NCBI RefSeq assembly: GCF_013410875.1
Contig: NZ_JACCCU010000001.1
Location: forward strand, 2,790,001-2,854,000
DNA: 64,000 bases
Source of the DNA: Tunturiibacter empetritectus
Lineage (GTDB): Bacteria; Acidobacteriota; Terriglobia; Terriglobales; Acidobacteriaceae
Reading direction: 5' to 3'
This document shows positions 52,990-61,691 of the stretch, one piece after another. The notes under the pieces are model-generated. The model saw only the letters and a program-made list of their open reading frames with translations, searched no databases and was not told the DNA's origin. The translations under genes and the position numbers were made by a program. How positions within the stretch are numbered: position 1 is the stretch's first letter; each line of letters begins with the position of its first letter.

Positions 52990-54126
52990 CTACTTTTGCG
53001 TCACCAGCAGAGCGATACGGCGATTCTGAGCCCGTCCCTCCTCAGTGGCGTTGTCGCCAACCGGGTACTGATCCCCATAGCCCTTCGACTCCAGCCGCGA
53101 TGGATCAACCCCTGCCGCTACCAGAGCCTGCATCACGTTCTTAGCCCGCGCATCGGAGAGCGCAACATTTGTTGCCGCGTCTCCGGTGTTATCGGTGTAG
53201 CCACCGAGCTTCACATGAACGTTGGGATACGCTTTTAGAATCGCAGCAATATTGCCTAGCTGCTCCTGTGACGATGGCTGCAGAGTGGCTTTCCCGGTGT
53301 CGAACAACAAGCGGTCAAAATTAAACCACGTCGTCGTATCCACCGGTTTAGAAGAGTCTCCCAGGAAGCTGATCAGTTTGTTCTCAATACCGAATCGGGG
53401 AATATTCAGTTCAACTCCATCCGGCAGCTTCGTCTTGAAAAAATCCCCAAGAGCCGAAGCAGCGGAGGAAGCAGCAGTTGAAGTGGTCTGCACCGCATCG
53501 TTGACTGGCGCCTTGGTTCGATTGAAGAACCAGAACAGGCAAAGCAGCAATGCAGCCAGCAAAACGACAGGCCACAACCAACGGTTGCCCGTCGCGACCT
53601 TCGCCGGAACCGCAGCTGTCAGATTCGAAGCTACATTCGAAGCCCCGCCAAATAGACTACCGAGTCCAGCAGGCAGGAAGCGCTGGAAACTTGGAGCCTC
53701 AGCCTTCAACGTCGAACCAAGGTCGGCGGCACTCAGATTATTTTGTCGAACATGCTGCCCTAGAACTCCGAGTACCAGCGGAGCAGCCATAGCTAGGAGG
53801 GATCCTGCCTTGCCGCTCGAGACACCTACGGATCGGCCGATCGAATCGGTCACTGAGGACATATTGGAGCCGAAGATGCTAGATAAAAACTGGCTGCCAA
53901 GATTCGCGACAGGAGAGGACGCAGCGCCGGAGGCCAACGACCCTAGATTCGACGTAAGGCCTGAAAGAGCGCTTGGACCGTTCGCGGGGTTTGTAATAAG
54001 GCTGAATATCTGTCCCAAAAATCCCGGTTGGCCAACCTTCGCGACAAGACCCGCGAGCATAGCGGCAGACCCCGCCTGCAGACCACGTTGGACAGTGTCA
54101 GTCGACTCTCCAAGCTGCGAAGCCAC
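52990..54126 (-). CDS. DUF937-TM-OmpA protein, 5' end broken by a frameshift
   Basis: 378 residues as read from GTG 54126. The N-terminal part (SQLGESTDTVQRGLQAGSAAMLAGLVAKVG, then Gly/Ser/Ala-rich helices) is DUF937. A helix LWPVVLLAALLLCLFWFF follows at about residue 183. The C-terminus is an OmpA-like peptidoglycan-binding domain: FDTGKATLQPSSQEQLGNIAAILKAYPNVHVKLGGYTDNTGDAATN...SDARAKNVMQAL, GYGDQYPVGDNATEEGRAQNRRI. The real start seems to be ATG 54185 with AAAGGAGAG before it, but that frame needs one extra base near 54147 to join. Either the gene is truncated or a sequencing error or slip occurs there. Confidence 0.8.
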   Translation of the reverse strand: MASQLGESTDTVQRGLQAGSAAMLAGLVAKVGQPGFLGQIFSLITNPANGPSALSGLTSNLGSLASGAASSPVANLGSQFLSSIFGSNMSSVTDSIGRSVGVSSGKAGSLLAMAAPLVLGVLGQHVRQNNLSAADLGSTLKAEAPSFQRFLPAGLGSLFGGASNVASNLTAAVPAKVATGNRWLWPVVLLAALLLCLFWFFNRTKAPVNDAVQTTSTAASSAASALGDFFKTKLPDGVELNIPRFGIENKLISFLGDSSKPVDTTTWFNFDRLLFDTGKATLQPSSQEQLGNIAAILKAYPNVHVKLGGYTDNTGDAATNVALSDARAKNVMQALVAAGVDPSRLESKGYGDQYPVGDNATEEGRAQNRRIALLVTQK

Positions 54127-54185
54127 TGGGCCAGTAACCTGAGGACCAACAGACCCATGAGGCTTTCCACGATAGAACCCGCCAT
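54127..54185 (-). pseudogene. out-of-frame 5' end of the DUF937-OmpA gene
   Basis: ATG 54185 is preceded by AAAAAGGAGAG, a strong ribosome-binding site. It reads MAGSIVESLMGLL for 13 codons; continuing in this frame gives VLRLLAQWLRS, but the -1 frame gives GPQVTGPVASQLGES, which is the usual DUF937 continuation. The switch point is near base 54147. The intact protein would have about 398 residues. Confidence 0.7.
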
Positions 54186-54353
54186 AACTCTCCTTTTTAG
54201 ACCAAATTTAGATTATTTTTTGAGTCAAAATCAGGAATCAACTTGCAGGGCCCGGGTTTCGGATACACACATCTAGAGCCTAGAGATAGACGCATAAGAT
54301 TTTGTTTCACGAACTACAGTAGTCCTCCTTAGTGAAATCTTGGTAATGAAACT

Positions 54354-55535
54354 CTATTCTCGCCCCACTGCCAGCGCTACTGAATTCCCTCCGCCCAGAC
54401 AGAGTGCTGCTACCCCTTTCTTCGCGTCCCTTCGCATCATCTCGTAGATCAGTGTCACCAGCACTCGCGCACCGCTCGCTCCAATGGGATGTCCAATCGC
54501 CACCGCCCCGCCATTCACATTCACTTTCTCAGCATCTAGCCCTAACTCCTTCATCACCCCCAAAGCCTGAACGCTGAACGCCTCATTCAACTCGAACAAA
54601 TCCACCTCATCCCGCTCCCACCCAGCTTTTTTCAATACTCTCCGGACTCCAGTTACAGGGGCGAGCATCACCCACTTCGGAGCAGCTCCGCTCGTAGCTT
54701 GCGCCTTGATCGTCACCATGGGCTTCAAACCTAGCTCCTTCGCTCGGTCCGCCGACATCACCACTACCGCCGCAGCTGCGTCATTCACTCCTGGAGCATT
54801 TCCCGCAGTCACAGTCCCATCCTTCCTGAAGGCCGGCTTCAACGCAGCAAGCGCCTCCGCGGAAGCGTCCTCCCGCACGCTCTCATCCCGCGACACTACT
54901 GTGACTGCGCCCTTCCTTCCCGGCACGCTTACCGGCACCACCTCAGCGTCGAACCGCCCCTCTTTCCAGGCAGCACTCGCCTTGCGGTGCGAAGCTAGCG
55001 CATAAGCATCCTGCTCTTCGCGCGTAATCGAATGCTTTTCTGCTACGTTCTCCCCAGTAATGCCCATGTGATAGTCCTCACAAGCACACCACAGACCATC
55101 TTTCACCATCGAGTCCACCACGACGGAGTCGCCCATGCGGAATCCCTTTCGCCCCTGCGGCAACAGGTAGGGCGCGTTGGACATCGACTCCATGCCGCCA
55201 GCCACAACAACTTCGGCATCTCCGGCCATCACTGCCTGCGCTGCCAGCGCCACGGCCTTCAGACCCGACCCGCACACCATATTGATCGTCATGGCTGAAA
55301 CAGTATCCGGCAGACCGCCCCGTAACGCTGCCTGTCGCGCCGGATTCTGTCCAAGCCCAGCAGGAAGCACGCATCCCATCAAACACTCATCCACGCTTGC
55401 TGCATCAATCCCAGCCCGCTTCAGCGCCTCGCGGACCGCGATCGCACCAAGCTCTACCGCGGTCATCTCTGCAAACGCCCCTTGAAACTTTCCCACCGGT
55501 GTCCGCACTGCAGCAACAATCACAACATCCTTCAT
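54354..55535 (-). CDS. acetyl-CoA acetyltransferase (thiolase)
   Basis: Thiolase II type, 393 residues, condensing two acetyl-CoA or cleaving acetoacetyl-CoA. The N-terminal part begins [33 protein letters not shown]. The nucleophile Cys88 is in [19 protein letters not shown]. The His and second Cys are in [25 protein letters not shown] and [19 protein letters not shown]. The absence of other beta-oxidation genes nearby makes fatty acid degradation less certain; mevalonate-independent uses such as polyhydroxyalkanoate or acetoacetyl-CoA pathways are possible. Confidence 0.93.
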   Translation of the reverse strand: MKDVVIVAAVRTPVGKFQGAFAEMTAVELGAIAVREALKRAGIDAASVDECLMGCVLPAGLGQNPARQAALRGGLPDTVSAMTINMVCGSGLKAVALAAQAVMAGDAEVVVAGGMESMSNAPYLLPQGRKGFRMGDSVVVDSMVKDGLWCACEDYHMGITGENVAEKHSITREEQDAYALASHRKASAAWKEGRFDAEVVPVSVPGRKGAVTVVSRDESVREDASAEALAALKPAFRKDGTVTAGNAPGVNDAAAAVVVMSADRAKELGLKPMVTIKAQATSGAAPKWVMLAPVTGVRRVLKKAGWERDEVDLFELNEAFSVQALGVMKELGLDAEKVNVNGGAVAIGHPIGASGARVLVTLIYEMMRRDAKKGVAALCLGGGNSVALAVGRE

Positions 55536-55904
55536 CGATCAAATACCTCGATGAAACTCTACTCCTCTGGCTGGACCTTCGCACCAACCGGTAGCTCATC
55601 TCTCGTAAGGACAAAATCAAGCCTGACGAAAGGAAGGAGAAATGCACACGAGGTTTTTTTGTTCCTCTTCAAAGAGCCCACCTCCACCAACTAAATCTTA
55701 TTAGCCTCCGCCCGCATGACAACTTTCGTATTTCTTCCCGCCACTTCGATCACACAAAGGTCGTACTCTACCGGCGTCTTGTCTCTCGATATTTGCAAGC
55801 TGCCATCGCTCCACGCGGCTCCAAAACGAATGTCCCAGCACGAAGCTTGTCGTCGTTTTGAACTCTCTATGCAAAAAAGAATTTGCTTCTCCTTCATTTT
55901 TTGC
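55536..55904. other. intergenic stretch before the Lys/Ala-rich small gene
   Basis: About 370 bp after the thiolase start. No frame here has a family match; the ones present lack ribosome-binding sites. A thiolase promoter should lie in the left part, but no clear motif is visible. Confidence 0.35.
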
Positions 55905-55933
55905 TTGACAGTGAAATTTCGTAAATCTATACC
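55905..55933 (+). promoter_or_regulatory. sigma-70-like promoter for the Lys/Ala-rich small gene
   Basis: Perfect -35 TTGACA, a 17-base spacer and -10 TATACC, about 60 bp upstream of the ATG at 55996. This is one of the clearest promoters in the window, suggesting strong transcription. Confidence 0.75.
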
Positions 55934-55995
55934 TTCGTTAGCTGCAATGCAGCTAGCTGTAGAGTCAATGTCTAATCACTAGGGAGAATAGGCAC

Positions 55996-56064
55996 ATGGC
56001 AACTAAGAAAGCCGCAAAAAAAGCACCAGCGAAGAAGGCAGCAAAAAAGGCAACCAAAAAGTAA
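55996..56064 (+). CDS. 22-residue Lys/Ala-rich protein (histone H1-tail-like)
   Basis: A short gene of 22 codons: MATKKAAKKAPAKKA then AKKATKK, with 10 Lys and 8 Ala, one Pro and no acidic residue. It resembles the AKKA/PAKKA repeat tails of bacterial histone H1-like (Hc1, AlgP, HU tail) proteins, so nucleic-acid binding is likely. Evidence that it is expressed: a strong promoter at 55905, an AGGGAG ribosome-binding site 9 bases before the ATG, and a perfect terminator 18 bp behind the stop. It could also be an RNA gene with a chance ORF, but the repetitive protein makes a coding role more likely. Confidence 0.7.
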   Translation: MATKKAAKKAPAKKAAKKATKK

Positions 56065-56082
56065 TCCAACCAAGGCAAACAG

Positions 56083-56111
56083 AAAGGGGGACGCGATAAG
56101 CGTCCCCCTTT
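56083..56111. terminator. strong terminator of the Lys/Ala-rich gene
   Basis: Perfect 12-bp inverted repeat, AAAGGGGGACGC and GCGTCCCCCTTT, with a 5-base loop. It may work in both directions, also ending the convergent coiled-coil gene at 56134. Confidence 0.9.
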
Positions 56112-56133
56112 CTGCATCTGAAAGTGCCCGTCG

Positions 56134-56961
56134 TTATTGGGTCGCAGTCGCCTTTGCTCCATTCTTCGGCGTCGACAGATAGCCAGAGACCTTGTTCTTC
56201 TCAATCACATTCACAACCAGCTCGTACAGCACTGGGTCCTTGCCGTTGTAGAACTGCACCGGCTCATCCAGCCCCTTATCCTTCTTCTCGATCGTCCGGT
56301 CGTCCGAGCTCACATTCAACGTGTAGCGCGAATGCTTCTCGTCCGCCTTCTTCAACTGCAGCTTGATCGTCGACAACAGCGTAGGCTTGGCGCCCTTCTG
56401 CAGGGTGAACTCCAGGTAGTTCCGATCCCCCTTGTGTTTCAGTACCTCTAGTTCGTCATGATTGGTTGCGATCAACCCACTCATCACCCCCGCGTCGCCG
56501 ACGACGCGATTCAACTGCGTCTTGGTCGCCTCCAGGTCAGACTTCGTCGTGGCAACGTCGGTCTTCACGCCGCCCACATCCGTCTTCACGCTCGCAACAT
56601 CGGTTGACACCGCGCCAATCTGTTTGGAGTTTTTCGCCGCCTCCTCCTCCAGCTTCGCCGTCGCAACCTTCTGCTGCGCAATGATGCTCTGAGTCCGCAT
56701 CTCGATCTGCTTTTGTGCAACACCGACGCTCTGACCTAACGTCTCACTAGTCGCTCGGAGCCGCGCATTCGTCGCCTCCAGCTTTTCCGTTAGTTCAGCG
56801 TTCTTCTGGTCGGCCGCCACGATCTTCTGTTCCGCCGCAGCAAGATGATTCTGCAGCCCGTAGCACCACACCAGTCCACCCAGCGCCGCCAGCAACGCGA
56901 CCGCCACCACTCCAAGCAGTGCTCCCGAGATCGACCTCTGCTCCACGTACTCTTCGCTCAT
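56134..56961 (-). CDS. membrane-anchored coiled-coil protein
   Basis: 275 residues from ATG 56961 with AGGAGAGA before it. A short cytoplasmic head is followed by one TM helix (ISGALLGVVAVALLAALGGLVWCYG, residues about 12-36). A long coiled coil follows (AAAEQKIVAADQKNAELTEKLEATNARLRATSETLGQ to about residue 160), including the heptad-like repeats DVASVKTDVGGVKTDVATTKSDLEATKTQL. A C-terminal beta-rich domain comes last, containing NYLEFTLQKG and VQFYNGKDPVLYELVVNVI. It has the general look of acidobacterial membrane-bound scaffold proteins, but no family could be named. Confidence 0.72.
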   Translation of the reverse strand: MSEEYVEQRSISGALLGVVAVALLAALGGLVWCYGLQNHLAAAEQKIVAADQKNAELTEKLEATNARLRATSETLGQSVGVAQKQIEMRTQSIIAQQKVATAKLEEEAAKNSKQIGAVSTDVASVKTDVGGVKTDVATTKSDLEATKTQLNRVVGDAGVMSGLIATNHDELEVLKHKGDRNYLEFTLQKGAKPTLLSTIKLQLKKADEKHSRYTLNVSSDDRTIEKKDKGLDEPVQFYNGKDPVLYELVVNVIEKNKVSGYLSTPKNGAKATATQ

Positions 56962-57082
56962 CACTCTCTCCTAGCTTCTCTTTCTTTGACGCAGCGCGAA
57001 TCAACAACTCACGGACGATGATCCGCGTAAAACAGACACACCCAAACTATAACCTCTCTCCAAAGCCAACTAAACTATTTCC

Positions 57083-58165
57083 ATGCACCACCCCGACCTC
57101 TGTATCGCTGGCGCCGGAATCATCGGCCTCTCTCTCGCCCTTGAACTCCACGACCGCGGCTATCCTGTCACGGTGTTTGACCAGGGCGCTCCGCTCGCTG
57201 AATCGTCCACTGCGGCCGCGGGTATGCTGGCTGCCCACGATCCCGATAACCCACCAGAGCTCTTGCCTCTTGCCTCCCTCAGCCTCTCGCTCTACTCCAA
57301 CTTCCTTGACCGTATCCACACTCTCTCCGGCATCCGGGTTCCCTTTCAGACCCACGCTACTTTACAGTCGGTTCCGCCCGGCACATGCACTGCCGAAAGT
57401 GAGCTCACCCGGGAAGATCTTGCTCATCTCCTACCCGCTCTGACTCCCAGCGACCACCGCTTCCTCCTCCTCGACGAGCAAAGCGTCGACCCCCGTCAAC
57501 TCGCCCCAGCGCTTCTGGCCGCCGTCCGCGCCACTAACATCGACCTCCAACCGCACACTCGCGTCTTATCTACCTACTCCATCGACGACGCAGTTGAGAT
57601 CACCACTCCAAACGGCACAATCCATACCGCCCAGTTCATCAACTGCGCAGGAGCCTGGGCCGCCGCCACCTCGCGCCTGTCAAACATTTCGGTAGCTCCA
57701 AGGAAGGGCCAGATGTTTTCCGTCGTCTTGCCTCCATCGCTTCCACTGCACCTGGTCATCCGCACCCCCGGCATTTACATCGTCCCGCGTACAGCCGGCC
57801 CAGCCACCGGCCGCGCCATCATTGGAGCGACCGTCGAAGATATCGGCTTCGACAAGACGGTCTATCCGGCCAACATCGACCGTCTCCGTACTCTCGCCGC
57901 CACTCTCCTTCCCGGCATCGCGAACGCTTCCCAACTTGAAGCCTGGTCTGGCCTGCGTCCCGCAACCTCCGACGGTCTTCCCCTCCTCGGAGTTCTCCCA
58001 ACTCAACCGAATCATTTCATTGCCACCGGCCACTATCGAAACGGGATCCTCCTCGCGCCAGCCACCGCACGCGTCATGGCAGAATTCATCCTCGGCGAAG
58101 AGCCCTCCGTAGACCTCTCGCCCTTCTCTCCAGCTCGAGCCTCCACACAGGTCGCATCGCCTTAG
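57083..58165 (+). CDS. thiO: glycine oxidase ThiO-like FAD enzyme
   Basis: FAD-dependent amine oxidase; in the thiamine pathway it oxidises glycine to iminoglycine for thiazole synthesis. 360 residues. The Rossmann motif is LCIAGAGIIGLSLALELHDRGYPVTVFD, then ESSTAAAGMLAAHD, the conserved DQGAPLAESSTAAAGM region of ThiO. The C-terminal FAD-binding part is LEAWSGLRPATSDGLPLLGVLP and ATGHYRNGILLAPATARVMAE. The thiS and thiG genes are not in the window, so the role could also be another D-amino acid or glycine oxidase. Confidence 0.85.
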   Translation: MHHPDLCIAGAGIIGLSLALELHDRGYPVTVFDQGAPLAESSTAAAGMLAAHDPDNPPELLPLASLSLSLYSNFLDRIHTLSGIRVPFQTHATLQSVPPGTCTAESELTREDLAHLLPALTPSDHRFLLLDEQSVDPRQLAPALLAAVRATNIDLQPHTRVLSTYSIDDAVEITTPNGTIHTAQFINCAGAWAAATSRLSNISVAPRKGQMFSVVLPPSLPLHLVIRTPGIYIVPRTAGPATGRAIIGATVEDIGFDKTVYPANIDRLRTLAATLLPGIANASQLEAWSGLRPATSDGLPLLGVLPTQPNHFIATGHYRNGILLAPATARVMAEFILGEEPSVDLSPFSPARASTQVASP

Positions 58166-58281
58166 TCGCACAACGGCGCCGATATTCGCCCAGGCGGTCG
58201 TGACAACCGTTTCTCCGCTGCGCTATAACCAGATGTACTTAGTTTGAGTCCGCATCGAATTCGCTCCTGGAGAAGCGCCTT

Positions 58282-59415
58282 ATGTCTACCGCTGTCGCAC
58301 CGAAGGGCCTGGAAGGCATTGTCGCCACCACGTCCGCCATCTGCTGGATTGACGGAGACGCCGGCGTTCTCTCCTATCGAGGCATCGATATTCACGAACT
58401 CGCCCAGCTCTCCAGCTTCGAGGAGACCACCTATCTCCTCTGGTTTGGCAAGCTTCCGTCCGCTGGCGAGTTGGCAGAGTTTACCCACCATCTGTCCGCC
58501 GCGCGCGAGCTCAATTCGAAGATTGTCGACTTCCTTCGCAGTGCCCCCGCCAACGCCACCCCGATGCAGGTTCTCCGCACCGCTGTCTCACTTCTCAGCA
58601 TCTACGACGCGGACGAAGCCGACTGCACCCATGACGCCAACGTACGCAAATCCTTTCGTCTCACAGCACAGATCCCGATGATCGTCGCTCTCTTCGACCG
58701 CATCCGCAAGGGCAAGTCTCTTGTTGAAGCCGACAAGTCTCTCTCCCACGCCGCTAACTTCCTTTGGATGCTCAACGGCGAAAAGCCCTCCGAAACCGCG
58801 ACCCGCGCCTTCGATATCGCCCTCATCCTTCACGCCGACCACGAGCTCAACGCCAGCACCTTCGCTGCTCGTGTCATCGCAGCTACCCTCGCCGACATTC
58901 ACTCCGCCATTACCGGTGCCATCGGCGCCCTCAAAGGTCCTCTTCACGGAGGAGCCAACGAGGCCACGATGAAACTCCTATATACCATCGACAAGGCTGG
59001 GGCTGACCCCGTCGAGTACGTCAAACAGATGTTCGCCGAAAAGAAGAAGATCTCAGGCTTCGGCCACCGCGTCTACCATACCGAAGATCCTCGAGCGACC
59101 CATCTCCGCCGCATGTCCGAGGAGTTGGGCAAAGCAGCTGGCAATACTAAGTGGTTCGACTTGTCCCGCAAGATCGAGCTCTTCGTAAAGCAGGAAAAGA
59201 AACTCAACGCCAACGTCGACTTCTACTCTGCTTCCACCTACACCACCCTCGGCATCGACATAGATCTCTTCACCCCCATCTTCGCCATCAGCCGCATCTC
59301 CGGCTGGGCCGCCCACGTCATAGAACAGCATGACGACAACCGCCTCATACGCCCACGCGCCGACTACACCGGCCCAGCCTACCCGGCGACCTACATTCCA
59401 ATAGAAAAGCGTTAA
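58282..59415 (+). CDS. gltA: citrate synthase
   Basis: Condenses oxaloacetate and acetyl-CoA to start the citric acid cycle. 377 residues, the short type II/Gram-positive style rather than the 430-residue E. coli type. The catalytic residues are visible: His in LKGPLHGGANEATM, His in SGFGHRVYHTEDPRATHLRRMS, and Asp in ANVDFYSASTYTTLGI. It may also accept propionyl-CoA (methylcitrate synthase-like members have this length), so the exact substrate should be treated as probable. A strong terminator follows. Confidence 0.93.
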   Translation: MSTAVAPKGLEGIVATTSAICWIDGDAGVLSYRGIDIHELAQLSSFEETTYLLWFGKLPSAGELAEFTHHLSAARELNSKIVDFLRSAPANATPMQVLRTAVSLLSIYDADEADCTHDANVRKSFRLTAQIPMIVALFDRIRKGKSLVEADKSLSHAANFLWMLNGEKPSETATRAFDIALILHADHELNASTFAARVIAATLADIHSAITGAIGALKGPLHGGANEATMKLLYTIDKAGADPVEYVKQMFAEKKKISGFGHRVYHTEDPRATHLRRMSEELGKAAGNTKWFDLSRKIELFVKQEKKLNANVDFYSASTYTTLGIDIDLFTPIFAISRISGWAAHVIEQHDDNRLIRPRADYTGPAYPATYIPIEKR

Positions 59416-59465
59416 CCTGAAGCACTTAATATCGCCATGGGGAGATGCGTCTATCTCTTCAAACG

Positions 59466-59495
59466 AAAAATGCAGCCCGTCAGGGCTGCATTTTT
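59466..59495. terminator. bidirectional terminator after gltA
   Basis: Perfect 13-bp stem AAAAATGCAGCCC / GGGCTGCATTTTT with a 4-base loop, T-run on one side and A-run on the other. It serves both gltA and the convergent gene starting at 60822. Confidence 0.93.
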
Positions 59496-59511
59496 TGTAG
59501 CTATCCGCAGT

Positions 59512-60822
59512 TTAGTGATGAGCTGGATGATGCACAGGTGCCTTCGCCGGCGTCTTCTTCGGCTCAACCACCGCGCCATCGCTCATCGTAATCTGAATTG
59601 GGCTAGGTGTGAAGGAAGCATAGGTGCCGCTTACGGTAACCTTCGCTCCCACCGCAGGTGGCGTCTTCAACGGAGCAGCCAGCTGGAAGGTAAAGTCCGC
59701 CGTCTTGGACTGCACTGCATCGTCAGAGACCGCAACTTGCAGAGCTGTATCTGTGACAGCGATGACGGTCGAGTCTGGGAACTGGACTGACTTACCCTTC
59801 ATCGTGTCCCATACCTTCGCAGCATCCTCAGGCTTGCCATTCGTCAGAATGAACTCCTTATCACTGATTGCAAGGGTAGAAAGATCCGGAGTGCCCGAGA
59901 TAACCCCCGCAACGATATCTGCAGGCGACGGAGCTGGCTTAATTTTGAAGTCAGCCGGCGGATTCAGGTTCGTCTGCACCGCAGTTGTCACTGCATCGTA
60001 ACCATCGTCGGCACCGTGGTATTTTTTGTAGCAGAACTTCGCCAGAGGCAGCATCTGGCTCTTATATGGCTCCGGCGCAAAGGCCGCAGCGCGAGTGGCA
60101 TACCAGGTGCAGTTTACATAGTCCGGCGGAGTCGACTGATAGTAGGCCTGGGCAAGCTCAAAAGTATCCTGCAACATCGGTCCCGGAGTCTGCGTCTGCG
60201 CAACAGGCACACTGCCTAGCTCAGCCTTAAAATCCGTGATCGCCGTCGGATCGTCCTTCTTGTTCAGTGCTGCCTCGGCAATCGCACCATAGAAGACGGG
60301 AGTAGCCGCATCCTTGACCTTGGCGAAGTCCGCATCGCTCATGTCCGCTGGCTTGGTCGTTACCGCAAGTCCCTTCTGCGCATAGGACGCAGACGAGTCG
60401 AACGCAGTCTGCTTCGCCGCTGGATCCGTCGCCTGTTCCGCCTGCTGCTTGCGGAAGTACACTTCAAAGGTCAGCGCCCGGAGGTTATTCGGATCAACCT
60501 GTAGCAGCCGATCCGCTGCATCCAGCGTCTTAGCTGGATCGAACGCCGCATAGGACAGCATCAACTGCTCCAGTACCGACGCCTTCACCGAAGATTGGGG
60601 ATAAGCCGTCAGATATTGCTCAAGTGCAGGAGCCTTCGTCTGCGGAGTCGTCTGGCTAATTGCATCGTTATAGGCCTTGTATTCGGCAGGGGACATCTGT
60701 ACGCCGCCGCTCGTGGCCTGCGCGTTGGAACCAAGACTTACCTGGGTTTGTGCTAAAAGGGGTCCCGTAACACTTGCCATGCTAGCGACCGCCAGGAGAG
60801 ACGCAACGACTACCTTCTTCAT
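59512..60822 (-). CDS. exported tetratricopeptide-like protein
   Basis: 436 residues from ATG 60822, with GAGGAG before it; a longer frame from 60879 has no ribosome-binding site. The signal peptide is MKKVVVASLLAVASMASVTGPLLAQ. The mature part is helical and Ala-rich with TPR-like repeats (EYKAYNDAISQTTPQTKAPALEQYLTAYPQSSVKASVLEQLMLSYAAFDPAKTLDAADRLLQVDPNNLRALTFEVYF). After about residue 290 comes KPAPSPADIVAGVISGTPDLSTLAISDKEFILTNG, then a beta-rich region ending in a His/Pro-rich tail (PVHHPAHH). It is probably a periplasmic protein of an outer-envelope function, otherwise unknown. Confidence 0.78.
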   Translation of the reverse strand: MKKVVVASLLAVASMASVTGPLLAQTQVSLGSNAQATSGGVQMSPAEYKAYNDAISQTTPQTKAPALEQYLTAYPQSSVKASVLEQLMLSYAAFDPAKTLDAADRLLQVDPNNLRALTFEVYFRKQQAEQATDPAAKQTAFDSSASYAQKGLAVTTKPADMSDADFAKVKDAATPVFYGAIAEAALNKKDDPTAITDFKAELGSVPVAQTQTPGPMLQDTFELAQAYYQSTPPDYVNCTWYATRAAAFAPEPYKSQMLPLAKFCYKKYHGADDGYDAVTTAVQTNLNPPADFKIKPAPSPADIVAGVISGTPDLSTLAISDKEFILTNGKPEDAAKVWDTMKGKSVQFPDSTVIAVTDTALQVAVSDDAVQSKTADFTFQLAAPLKTPPAVGAKVTVSGTYASFTPSPIQITMSDGAVVEPKKTPAKAPVHHPAHH

Positions 60823-61110
60823 TCCACACTCCTCAATAAATCTTTCTTTCAAATGTGTCGCCGAGACTTCCGGGGTCACTTGGATATAAGACGAAGCAGA
60901 GACCGATCATACTGCTCGGTCGTTGTCCTCGCCGTGCCTAACCCTTCGGCCAGGCGGTTGAAGTGTTCTTGGCATCTCGGGATGATGATGCGGATTATAG
61001 AAACGCCGTTGCTCAAAACGCAAGCCCACCCAACCTTTAGCTGCAATTAAAGTGTTATACACGAACAACCGCGCCTAAGGATTTGATTGCAAATAACCTG
61101 CACCAGGAAA

Positions 61111-61148
61111 AGATGCGCCCTGACCAACGCCAGTCAGCCAGGGCATCT
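61111..61148 (-). terminator. terminator of the His-rich gene
   Basis: Arms AGATGCGCCCTG and CAGGGCATCT (one bulge) close a long loop. On the minus strand the stem is followed by TTTTCC. It lies 17 bp after the stop of the His-rich gene. Confidence 0.7.
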
Positions 61149-61164
61149 GTTCTACCGCAGTAAG

Positions 61165-61359
61165 TTACTGATGCGCCACAGACTTCTGGTGAGCTTCGCC
61201 CGAATGAGCGTGTGCCTGGGTGGAGTGCTCATGCGCCTTCACAGCATGCTCGTGGGCGGCTACATGATCGCCTTTTGCATGGTGCTCGGCTGCTGCGTGG
61301 TGTGCTTTTGCTGCGTGCTCGTGATGCTCCGCTGCTTTCTTGTGCGCTTCGTGTGCCAT
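61165..61359 (-). CDS. His/Ala-rich small protein
   Basis: 64 residues with 18 His and about as many Ala. The sequence repeats a heptad-like A-H pattern (AHEAHKKAAEHHEHAAKAHH then AAEHHAKGDHVAAHEHAVKAHEH), so it should form a charged, metal-binding helix. GGGAG precedes the start, and a terminator follows. Small proteins with this composition occur in several soil bacteria and are thought to bind metals or nucleic acids, but no function has been shown that I can name. It lies upstream of smc on the opposite strand. Confidence 0.78.
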   Translation of the reverse strand: MAHEAHKKAAEHHEHAAKAHHAAAEHHAKGDHVAAHEHAVKAHEHSTQAHAHSGEAHQKSVAHQ

Positions 61360-61691
61360 TGATCTCCCTTTGTCGGAAACTTCTGCTGTGGTTACTTCCG
61401 CGAACCTACGCGTCGCTCCTTTTCGCTTACGTCTCTGTCGGATTAAAATCTCGCGTAAATGGCTCGATTACCATTCCATCAACATCCCAATCGCGGGACA
61501 GAATGGTTATAAAGCGGGTTACTGAGAGCGCATCTTGCTCGAGTCACCTATTTATGGTGTTTCGTCCGTCTTATCCACAACAGGTGGTGTTGTACCCGTT
61601 GATTCCGTACACAACCGCAGCTACAGTTGAAGTAGTCCTATCGACAGGGGCGAGTTCCGGATCACTTGCCGTCCGCCCCGCAGAGGTGCAC
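61360..61691. other. divergent promoter region between the His-rich gene and smc
   Basis: About 330 bp, moderately AT-rich, containing both promoters. It includes TTATCCACAA, which resembles a DnaA box. A lone copy is weak evidence, and no other origin features are visible. Confidence 0.3.

Noticed and set aside
61560..61580. Possible DnaA box TTATCCACAA
   Set aside because: Only one copy, with no AT-rich unwinding element or dnaA/dnaN nearby, so no origin is claimed.
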